Shown here piece by piece: positions 6,902 through 16,300 of a stretch of 64,000 bases of DNA. Source of the DNA: Flavobacterium potami (lineage in GTDB: Bacteria > Bacteroidota > Bacteroidia > Flavobacteriales > Flavobacteriaceae); the NCBI RefSeq assembly GCF_020026915.1, contig NZ_JAINUY010000009.1, positions 186,001-250,000 of the forward strand, read 5' to 3'. Made by a program: the position numbers and the translations under genes. The number at the start of each line of letters is the position of its first letter. The first letter of the stretch is position 1. A model generated the notes under the pieces. That model was not told the origin of the DNA. It did no database searches and saw nothing but the letters and a program-made list of their open reading frames with translations.

Positions 6902-9298
6902 TTAGAATTTATACGTTACACTTCCCATAACTGTACGTGGAGCTTGTACGTTAATTGTTGTGTAACCGTTGAAATACAATTCATCTGTAAGGTTGTTCAT
7001 TTTTAGCGAAACTCTGTATTTAGGTTGATCGTAATACAAAGCAGCATTTACAACAGCATATGAAGGAAGTTCGAATGTTTCTCCTGGTCCGTTGTTATAA
7101 ATATACATAGCATCACCATAGTTACCTCCAAATCCTAAACCTAATCCTTTTAGTTTTGTTGACTGCAAGTTATAGCTAAACCAGTAATTGATAAGGTTCT
7201 CTGGTCCTGCTGTTACAGGTCTCAAACCATTTAAATCTGAGTCATTGTTTGCATAACCAACAAGAAGATTCAGTCCTGGGATAGGGTTCGCAGTAACTTC
7301 TACTTCAAAACCTTTACTATATTGAGTACCATTTTGAATACTAGCATTTGGTAAATTTGGATCGGCTGTAACAATATCTTTCACTTTAATATTGTAGTAA
7401 CTAAGGGTAGCACTTACTTTATTTTGAAAAGCATTAATTTTTATACCTCCTTCAAGCTGATTCGCTTTTTCTGGATCAAATTGTTTCATTTCAAGAGCAC
7501 CACCAACATTAGCATTTAAGAATCCTTTGTTAGTAAAACTGTTTTGGTAATTACCAAATATAGAGATCTGATCTTTTACCACTTGATACACTACACCAAA
7601 TTTTGGAGAGAATGCATTTTGAGAGAAGCTTCCACCGTTTGTATTTGTAGCCGCATCAAATGCACCTTCATTTTCAAAATGATCAAAACGTACAGCAGCC
7701 GAAACAATAAGTTTTTCAGTAAGATTAATTGCATCTGCAACATACGCACTGTAAGTTGCGATAGAGCTATTAGTCGTGTATGGTGGATTACCATTTCCAG
7801 CAAGTGCGTCTTTTACGTTAGTTGGGTTAAAATCGTAATAATTAGCTGCTGATCCTGTATAATTGATGTTATCGTAAGCAGCATAACCTGGCAAACTTTG
7901 GTATCCTAATTTATTTGAACCGTAATATAAATCAGCACCAATCAAGAAGCGATTTCGCATTGATCCAATATTAAAATCACCGTTGAAGTTTTGTTGGAAT
8001 TCAATTGCATTATCTTTTCCATTTGCATCCCATGCGTTTCTTGATAACTGTTGATTTGGAAGAAGGTAAAACCATGTCTGTAAACCAGCAGCCTTATTAG
8101 AACTGCTACTAAATACAGTCTGTGAAGTCCATTCGTCCGTCATTTGATAATTAGCCTGAGCAAATACGTTTAAAGTTTTAGTATTCGTTAAGAATTCATC
8201 TCCCAAAAACGATCTTTTCCAATTAATGTCAAGATCTTTAGCATTGTTTACTCCTAGCTGGTCAATTGATACTCCAAAAGGAAGGTAAATCAATGACATA
8301 CCTGAGTTGTCTTGATTTCCTATTTCAGCATCAATAGCGATAGTCAGTTTATCGTTTACTTTATAAGAAAATGAAGGCGCTACAAAAAAGCTTTTTGAAG
8401 AACCAAAATCCTGAAATGTATTCGCATTTCCAAACGCAGCATTGATTCTGAATAATGCTGTATGATCGTCGTTTACTGCAGTATTAAGATCTGCTGTAAG
8501 ACGGTTAAATCCATAACTTCCATTCTGGTATGAAATTTCTCCTCCAAAAGTCTCGTAAGGTTTTTTGGTTACACGATTGATCAATCCACCATAAGAAGAA
8601 ACCACATTTCCAAAAAGTGTAGCAGATGGTCCTTTTATAACTTCAATTCTTTCAAGATTTACGGCATCTGTATTACTGTTTACTTTACCAGCAAGACCGT
8701 TTCTTACCAAACTTTGTGTTGTAAATCCACGTAATGAATACCAAGAAGCTCCATCACCAGCACGATTGGTAGCTGCCCATAACTGGTATAAACCTGGAAC
8801 GTTTTTCAACGCTTCGTCTTGGTTTGTTACCAGCTGATCTTTGATCAACTCTTTAGTAACTACGTTGTATACCTGTGAGTTTTCAAGGTTTTTCACAGAC
8901 ATTCTTGACACATATTGACTTTCTGATTTTGTATATTTGTTGGCATTACCCTTAACAAAAACTTCAGTTAGTGCTTCAGATGTTGTGATTAGTGTAAAGT
9001 TTACTACAAGCTCACTTCCAGCTGCAACAGTAATATTTTCTTCTTTTGATGAAAATCCAATTACAGAAGCCTTTACGATATAATTACCAGGTTTAACATT
9101 TCTAATTTCGTAGTTTCCCTGTTCATCTGTGGCTGTTCCAAACTTTGTTCCTTTTAATGTAACAGAGATGTTATCCGGAGCTTCACCATTTGATAATGAG
9201 ACTGTTCCTTTTATAGAACCTGTCTGTGCAAAAGAAGTTGCAGCCGTAAGCAGCATAAGACAGCAGCTCACTAGCGGAAGAAGTATTTTAAATTTCAT
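6902..9298 (-). CDS. TonB-dependent siderophore-type outer membrane receptor
   Basis: 798 residues from the chosen start. Outer-membrane active transporter powered by TonB. Seen: a signal peptide (MKFKILLPLVSCCLMLL...SFAQ), a carboxypeptidase-regulatory-like domain (TGSIKGTVSLSNGEAPDNISV), a plug with DEALKNVPGLY, SWYSLRGF and VNLERIEVIKGPSATLFG, and a beta-barrel ending in VMGSVTYKF with terminal Phe. The plug wording fits the siderophore (FhuA/FcuA-like) family rather than SusC. The frame is open 30 codons further upstream, but a TTTG-N20-TACATTTG promoter lies inside that extension and MKFK begins the signal peptide, so 9298 is preferred. Substrate (ferric siderophore or another chelate) unknown. 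Confidence 0.88.
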   Translation of the reverse strand: MKFKILLPLVSCCLMLLTAATSFAQTGSIKGTVSLSNGEAPDNISVTLKGTKFGTATDEQGNYEIRNVKPGNYIVKASVIGFSSKEENITVAAGSELVVNFTLITTSEALTEVFVKGNANKYTKSESQYVSRMSVKNLENSQVYNVVTKELIKDQLVTNQDEALKNVPGLYQLWAATNRAGDGASWYSLRGFTTQSLVRNGLAGKVNSNTDAVNLERIEVIKGPSATLFGNVVSSYGGLINRVTKKPYETFGGEISYQNGSYGFNRLTADLNTAVNDDHTALFRINAAFGNANTFQDFGSSKSFFVAPSFSYKVNDKLTIAIDAEIGNQDNSGMSLIYLPFGVSIDQLGVNNAKDLDINWKRSFLGDEFLTNTKTLNVFAQANYQMTDEWTSQTVFSSSSNKAAGLQTWFYLLPNQQLSRNAWDANGKDNAIEFQQNFNGDFNIGSMRNRFLIGADLYYGSNKLGYQSLPGYAAYDNINYTGSAANYYDFNPTNVKDALAGNGNPPYTTNSSIATYSAYVADAINLTEKLIVSAAVRFDHFENEGAFDAATNTNGGSFSQNAFSPKFGVVYQVVKDQISIFGNYQNSFTNKGFLNANVGGALEMKQFDPEKANQLEGGIKINAFQNKVSATLSYYNIKVKDIVTADPNLPNASIQNGTQYSKGFEVEVTANPIPGLNLLVGYANNDSDLNGLRPVTAGPENLINYWFSYNLQSTKLKGLGLGFGGNYGDAMYIYNNGPGETFELPSYAVVNAALYYDQPKYRVSLKMNNLTDELYFNGYTTINVQAPRTVMGSVTYKF

Positions 9299-9324
9299 AT
9301 AATTTAGAATTGTTTTTAATACTG

Positions 9325-9356
9325 CAAATGTATGCGTTGTGTTAAAACAAACCAAA
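9325..9356 (-). promoter_or_regulatory. Bacteroidota-type promoter of the TonB receptor gene
   Basis: On the minus strand TTTG (9356-9353), a 20-nt spacer and TACATTTG (9332-9325) match the -33 TTTG / -7 TAnnTTTG consensus. The predicted transcript would begin about 20 nt before the ATG at 9298. It argues against the longer reading-frame start at 9388. Confidence 0.6.
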
Positions 9357-9580
9357 TTATTTATATTTATTCCAGATAATAATAGCAAAATTAATTCGAG
9401 CCCCCATTTAACATAAAATAAAGCTTACAAAGCATGCTGTTTTTGAATAAAAAAACTAAAAAAAAATAAAATAGTTCTTAAAAAAGATTTTCTCTACGAA
9501 TTCAATTTTCTATTTAGACGATAATTATCTACTCATAAAACAAAATTTAAAAAGTTCTATTCATAAAATACATAAAATAG

Positions 9581-9608
9581 TTAAAGCCTGAAAAAATTCA
9601 GGCTTTAA
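9581..9608 (-). terminator. Terminator hairpin after the small lipoprotein gene
   Basis: Perfect 12-bp inverted repeat TTAAAGCCTGAA / TTCAGGCTTTAA with an AAAA loop, 40 bp past the lipoprotein stop. The stem's own A/T ends supply the short T stretch. Confidence 0.65.
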
Positions 9609-9648
9609 ATCAGGTCTTCAAGAAACCAAGCTAATCGTAGGCAAAAAG

Positions 9649-10299
9649 TCAATTAAAAATAATGGAATGGTCTTTTTGAAATAAGTCGCTTGAATTTATC
9701 TTTTTAGCAGTAAAAGTTTTTCCTTCCGATTTTTTCACATTACCAAAGTACTGCATGCTAAAGACAACATCATTTTGAGTAGAAGTCAGTGCTCCATCTT
9801 TGTAAAAACTTGCTGTACCTTTTCCATTAAAGCTAACTTTGTATTTCTCACCGTTTTCGCTCACCTTAAAGGTTCCACTTAAAGGTTTTATACTAACTCC
9901 ATTAGCAACAGACAAATCGCCTTTTCCTGGATTTATATTTTTTCCAAGTAGAGATTGTCCCCATTTGCTAAAAGTATAAGCCGTAGCTTCCGAATATCCT
10001 CCAAAACTGTACTCTCCCTTCGCTAAATTATTTTGAAGAGATGAAAACAGTTCGAAGTAAACAACCGCACCATTTTCTGATTCAGAAATTGTTTTAGATC
10101 GTATAGAAAAATCGATATTATAGGCATTGCCTCTAATGCCATAATTTTCCAAATATCCCTGTGATAATTCTACAGTTTGGGTACCTATTTTCAAAAAACC
10201 TTTATTTGAATTCTTGTCCTGATTACTTTCATCATCACTTGAACAAGATGACAATAAAGTAATGAAAACCAGTACTAATAATTTGATACTATTATTCAT
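9649..10299 (-). CDS. Putative surface lipoprotein of unknown function
   Basis: 216 residues. Seen: a lipoprotein signal ending LLSSC with Cys19, followed at once by SSDDESNQD, an acidic stretch like the flavobacterial signal for surface exposure. The body is beta-rich (GYLENYGIRGNAYNIDFSIRS, GEYSFGGYSEATAYTFSKW) with no catalytic motif recognised. Both sides carry terminator-like hairpins, so it is probably a single-gene unit between the giant pectinase gene and the TonB receptor. A binding role in pectin use is possible only from position. Confidence 0.7.
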   Translation of the reverse strand: MNNSIKLLVLVFITLLSSCSSDDESNQDKNSNKGFLKIGTQTVELSQGYLENYGIRGNAYNIDFSIRSKTISESENGAVVYFELFSSLQNNLAKGEYSFGGYSEATAYTFSKWGQSLLGKNINPGKGDLSVANGVSIKPLSGTFKVSENGEKYKVSFNGKGTASFYKDGALTSTQNDVVFSMQYFGNVKKSEGKTFTAKKINSSDLFQKDHSIIFN

Positions 10300-10342
10300 A
10301 TCTATGATGATTAAATTTTTTAAACTGATCTACTTTTTTAAA

Positions 10343-10371
10343 TTCGGGATGAATCTTATTTTCATCCCGAA
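10343..10371 (-). terminator. Terminator-like hairpin after the giant pectinase gene
   Basis: Perfect 11-bp stem TTCGGGATGAA / TTCATCCCGAA with a 7-nt loop, 8 bp beyond the stop of the 2430-residue gene. Only a short T stretch follows, so it may instead protect the mRNA end. Confidence 0.6.
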
Positions 10372-10378
10372 CTATAAT

Positions 10379-13300
10379 TTATTTTACAATAATTCTGGTA
10401 GAATTTCCTGTTTTAAGACTTTTAATAAAATAACTTCCTGAAGGCAGATCAGAGACCGAAATTTCCATTTCTGCCCCAATTAGATCTACTTGTTTTACCA
10501 AAAGTCCAGTCATACTGAAAATCGCCAAACGGTCAAATTCTGTACTGGATTGCAGTGTCAATTTTCCTGAAGTAACAGTTGGAAAAACAAAAAATTCACC
10601 AAGCTTTTTCCAACGTCCATAAAGTGTAAAATTATCTTTCTGAGTGGCACTGAATCCAGCTATTTCTTTACTGTATAAAGCATCAGTATACCAACCCATA
10701 AAGCGATATCCTGTACATTGCGCTGCTTCTAAAGTAAAAGTCGTTCCTGTCTGTATACTGGTTTTATTTGGGTTTACAGCTCCTGATGGCAAATTCAAAT
10801 AAGAAACAGTATAGAAAGTAGGCGGAATTACCTCATCCTTTTTGTTATTTCCTCCAACTCCCCAAAAAGCATAGAAAGTCTGATTTCCTGTCGCTGTAAT
10901 TGCTATTTCTTTTATTGTATTTGGCGTCGTTTCCGAAGTTGACCATCCAAAGAATGTATAGTCTTTCAAGGTTGGAACCGGCAATGTTAATGCTGTACCT
11001 TCCGTATATTCTATTGGAGTTAAACCTGTAATAGCTTTTCCATCAATTGAATTCAAATAAGAAACACTGGATTTTACGACTGGTTTCGGATCAGGTTTAT
11101 TATTTCCACCTTCTCCCCAGAAAGCGTAAAATGTTTGATCACCAGTTGCTGTTGCGGGAATGGTTTTCAATAATCCTGGTGTAGTTGCTGTAGCTGACCA
11201 TCCAAAAAAGGTATAACCTTCTAATTTTGGCGTTTTTAAGTTGGTTACAGCTCCTTCCATATATTCTGTCGGAGAAAGAGTTATGGCTTTTCCATCAATA
11301 GAATTCAGGTAACTTATCTTAGAAAATTTAGCATCTGCCTTTAACCATCTTGGATCTCCTAAAGCCGTTCCTTCTAAAGAAGCTTTCGCTAAAGGAGAAT
11401 TTTTAGAAAAACTGAAATTTCCTTGTGATGGGTTTGGATATACAAGTGATGTTAACCCTAAAACAATTAAAGTTTTAACATTGGTTTCACTAACTGTAAC
11501 TGTTCCTTTAACTGTTTGAGAAGAAACTCCAACCAAAAGATTATTGTCTAAAACTACTTTTCCTGCTCCGTTAGCATGGTTAGAATTGAACAAATAAATC
11601 GGTTTTGGATTGTCGCGTTCGTCCTGTACAATGTTATTTTTGAAAGAATAAGTAGATGCTGCATTATATTGATTATCGACAACTACCAAACCATTTCCAG
11701 TTTGCGTCCCAGCATTATAAATCGTATTGCTTTCAAAAGTAATATTTACCGTTTCTGTTGCAGCATTTTTGTTTTGAAGAATTATAAAATTATTTCCTTT
11801 TTCATAGTTGAAAATAGTCGAATTCTTAACCGAAATAGAATTTACAATATGCGAATCTGGTTGAATAAAACTGCCTCCAGTCGTCGCACTTCCATCAATA
11901 ATACAATTATCTAAAACAATTTTTGAAATAGGACTTTCGCTAGCTCCATCTGCTATTAATAAACTTTGTTTGATTCCTTTTATAGACGCATTTTTAATTT
12001 CGAAACTTGATACACTTGCGCCTTTTTTCAATTGCAGTACATTAGCACCAGCATTTGTCAAATCGAAATCAACCCCAGTGAAACTAAAACTTCCTGAAAC
12101 AATTTCTGGATTATCTGATGCAAACGATCCAGCAAAAACAGGTTTTGCATTTTCATCAGGAATAAAAGTATATTTATGATTTTTAACCGCAAGATCTGCA
12201 GTTGTAGTATAAGTACCGCTTGCCATGATAAATCTAGTTCCGTTTTCAGCGGCGTTGTATTTTTCAACAAAATTCTGCGGATTTACATACACATCTAAAG
12301 TACCATTTTGCACAGAAGTTAGGTGATTGACCAAACTGTTGATATAAACTTCGATATTCGTGTAAACGCCATCAACTGTTTTTAAATTTCCATCGGCTGC
12401 ACTTGCAGGATTTAATCCTTTTTCGGTTTCCCAAGCATCTGGCATACCGTCTCCGTCTGTATCAACAGGCGCTGTACCCGTAGGTAAAACAGGCCATCCA
12501 CCAGTTGCAGATGGTGTATCGATGTAACCGTTTGTACTTCCATTACCGCCATTCATAATACTTGCTTTTCCAGAACGAGCATCGTCTACTGCTCTTTTAT
12601 CTACAGCATCTCTAAATAAATTTGCTCCAGCATTTTCTAAAACCAATTCATAAGCTTTTGTCGCGCTATGAGTTGTGATTTCTCCGAAAGCGTGTGGTGC
12701 ACTAATTTTGATTGAAGCTTTATCAGCATCACTTACCGGAAGCTGGCTGCCGTGAAACTGACTATAAACACCATACGTCCAGTTGTCTTGTGTGGCTCTC
12801 TCAGATCCTACGACATAATTGCCATCAACATAATATTTACCCCAAATTCCGTATAATGGTGAAGTTGTATCCAAACTTCTTCCTGTGGATAAAATACGTT
12901 CTTTAGTAGAATTTGAAGTTCCAGGACCTGGTTTCCAATAATTGTTTACCAAATTGACATTCATGGCATCTCCACCATAACAGCTGTTTCCTCCCCAATT
13001 GTAAATCACGTTATTACGAATGTCTACTAAATCGGTTTTAGCAAAAATATCATTCGCGTATTCTCCTAATCTCGGATTTCTACTGTCATGATGTGCTAAT
13101 AAATTATGATGAAATGACGCATTTTTTCCTCCCCAAACACCACCATATCCGTGTGCTCCTTTAGCGTGAACAGAATTTCTTAAACTTTCAGAAATAATAC
13201 ACCATTGCAAAGTGAAGTTTTCATTTTGATAAAAAGAAACACATTCGTCCGTAGACCAACTCATTGAACAGTGATCTACAATAATATTCTTTTGAAAACG

Positions 13301-16300
13301 TCCTCCTAAAGCATCATTTTCTACATCATGAGTATCTCCCATTCTAAAGCGTAAGTAACGCAAAATAACATTATTTCCTCTCACCTTAACGTTATAATCT
13401 TTTAAAGTAATTCCGCCTCCAGGAGCTGTTTGTCCAGCAATTGTGATATTGTCCGTAACATTCAATTCGCTTTTTAATTCAATATTTCCAGAAACTTTAA
13501 AAACCACAATTCTTGGTCCCGCCTGATTAATGGCATCACGAAGAGATCCCGTTCCTGAATCATTTAGATTGGTAACATAAATTACCTTTCCGCCACGGCC
13601 TCCTGTTACATATTTTCCGTAACCTTCAGCTCCAGGAAATGCAGGAACAGTTTCAGTTCCTCCGCCAGTTGCTTCTTTCTTAACTTCGATTTTTCCTTCG
13701 CCAATAAAGAATTCTGGATTCGATGTTTTGTCGTAAGTTCCTTCTTTAAAATCTACTCCGTTAATCGTAAGTTTTTGCACATTTAAAACGGTATTTAATG
13801 AAGCTTTACCATTTTCCGAAATATTCAAATTTAAGTTCGATCCAGCGGCACGTTCATGACTGAAAATAACCGAATTCTCTTTACTGATATTAATTGTTCC
13901 CGAACCAAAAGCATTTGCTGAAGCTCCTTCAATAACAATCGGATAATTTAATGTTGGAAATTTGGTGCTTTTCTGAGTTAAATCCCAAATTCCAATAAAC
14001 TCGCTGTTGTCTCCTTTTAAAAGTAAAGTCCCTGTATTTGCATTTACACCTTGACCTGTATTTAATGGTGAAACTGTACCGCTTCCTGAAACTGGTCCAC
14101 TTAACGTCATTATCGTTTGATTGGCAATACCTGAAATCATTTCGAACTTTACATTTCCAGAAATAACTATCGGCGCTTCTAAAGTCATACCTGCTCCACT
14201 TGTATTGTAATACACTCGTGTTCCTTCTTTAAAAGTCAATGTTCCCGAAGCTTTGTGAGCACCTCTCAAACGAAGTGTTCCTGCGCCAGAAAAAGTCATA
14301 TCAGCAGGAAAAACGGTTCCTGTTGTTTCTATTTCTTTTGTACAAGAAACAGTTTTACCCGCAACTGGCATTTCCGCCGGATTAAAATTGGCGCCGTTAT
14401 CCCAGTTTTTATTTACTGCCGCTGTAAAATCATAATCAAAATTACCTGGAGGAGTTACTTCATCAGGTTTGTTATTTCCTGCTGTTCCCCAGAAAGCATA
14501 GAAAGTTTGATTTCCAGTAACAGTCGTTGCAATTTCTTTAATTGAATTTGGTTGTGATGCCGAAGCCGACCATCCAAAAAAAGTATAGCCATTTAAAGTT
14601 GGTGCTGGTAAAGTCTGCAAAGTTCCTTCCGTATATTCTATTGGAGTTAATCCTGCTAAAGGAGTATTGTCGATAGAGTTTACATACGTAATCGAAGACT
14701 TAGTTGCTCCTCCATTAATAGACATCGAAATTGTACTTACGTCACTTAATCCGCCATATTCGTTTGCCGCTTGAATAGTGTAACTGAATGTTCCTGCTGT
14801 TGTAGAAGCATCTAAAAAAGTAGGCTCTGTAGTAATTGTTAAGATTTTACCGTCTTTACTAATTACATAACACATTGCGTATTTATTCTCATCCCATTTT
14901 AAAGTATTTTTTTCTGAAACAATAAGATTCGCTGGTTTTGCTACCTGCTCTACTACAACACGCGGATCCCATTTGTCTGTACCGCTTAGAACATTTTCTA
15001 TGGTATATTGATCGGCCTGTGCTTTAGTTAAAACTGGATTGTAGTTTCCTGTCTGTGCTACACCGTTTACTGTAAATATATTAGTTCTGTTATCTGTATT
15101 AACGGCAATTCCGTTTCCGTTTACACTATTGTATTCTGCAAAAAGTGCCGGAACTGTTCCCATACTTGCCCAACCTGCTGTATTGGGTTCGTTGATCATT
15201 TTTGTGTTTAAATAAACCGCTCTTGGAGCATTTTGCCAAGGGCGTCCTAAATAATAACTTGTTGAAGCAGTAATCGTATTGTTATTAAAAATATAACCGT
15301 ACTGCGTAGCCGTATCATGATTTGGTGCTACAATATATCCTGAAGCAACCGAAACCAATTTACATTCTTCAAACCAATGTGTTCCGCCACCACAGATAAA
15401 ATCAACATCGCCTTCTATGGTCGATTTGTAGTAAAAACTTCTTTTTCCTCCTTTAACCTGTGTATCTTGTTTACTTCTAAGACGAACTCCATTATAGACA
15501 TTTCGATCTCCAGCAGGATTTAAAGCGGGTCTTTGTCCAGAAGTTGTGATTCCATCTTTGTGTTCGATGGTTACATTTTCCATGTACAAATCATTAGCTT
15601 CAATAGAAAGAACGGCATTTTTAATTCCCCATCCTGGATTTCCTTGTAGAATTACTTTGTCTTTAGACTGCGCAACCAATGAAACGTTATTTTTCCCTGA
15701 TGGAAGTTTCAAAACAATATCCTGCGGATTTGTTCCATCTCCACCCAAATTATAAGTTCCGTTTGTAATTAATACCAAAAATCTTGATGCCGAATTATTA
15801 GGCGCAGCATTAAAAGCTTCTGCTATTGTTTTTACATATTTTCCTGAAGCAATTTGATCGGCAGTGGCATCGGCATCTACGATTAAATCAAATTTACGTT
15901 TTGTTGGAATTGGCTTTTCCATTGTTTTAAAAGACAAGGTAAGCGCTGGTCCATCATTTCCAGAAAGATCTTTTACAAATCCTGCTGGAAGCGTAAAAGT
16001 ATATTGCTTGTTATATTCTAATCCGAAATAACTAAACTTTACTGTTTTGTTTACAAATTCAGCGCTTAGATTTTTACCATTTAAAACGGCATTTCCAGTT
16101 CCAAATTGAACTTGCTCGTTATAATTTAGAATGATGCTTCCGTTAGCAGCAACAGAACTTGCCGCTTCAGATGGAAATGAAGATTCTAAAACTGGCGGTA
16201 CTGCATCTGTAACCAAAACCTCATCGGCTTTAATCATTAAATTAGATAAAATAGTAGCCGTAACATCAATTGCTGATCCGTGTTTTGGTCCGTTGATATT

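Larger units (their letters stand above)
9299..9648. other. Intergenic region between TonB receptor and lipoprotein genes
   Basis: 350 bp without a convincing gene. It holds the receptor promoter at its left end and a terminator hairpin at its right end (both annotated). The middle, about 9400-9580, is AT-rich with A runs and no recognised feature. Confidence 0.5.

Noticed and set aside
9299..9388. Upstream extension of the TonB receptor frame by 30 codons
   Set aside because: A promoter lies within it and the signal peptide starts at the ATG at 9298.
12058..12270. Minus-strand 70-codon frame inside the giant pectinase gene
   Set aside because: It overlaps the giant gene in another frame on the same strand and has no domain or start context of its own.
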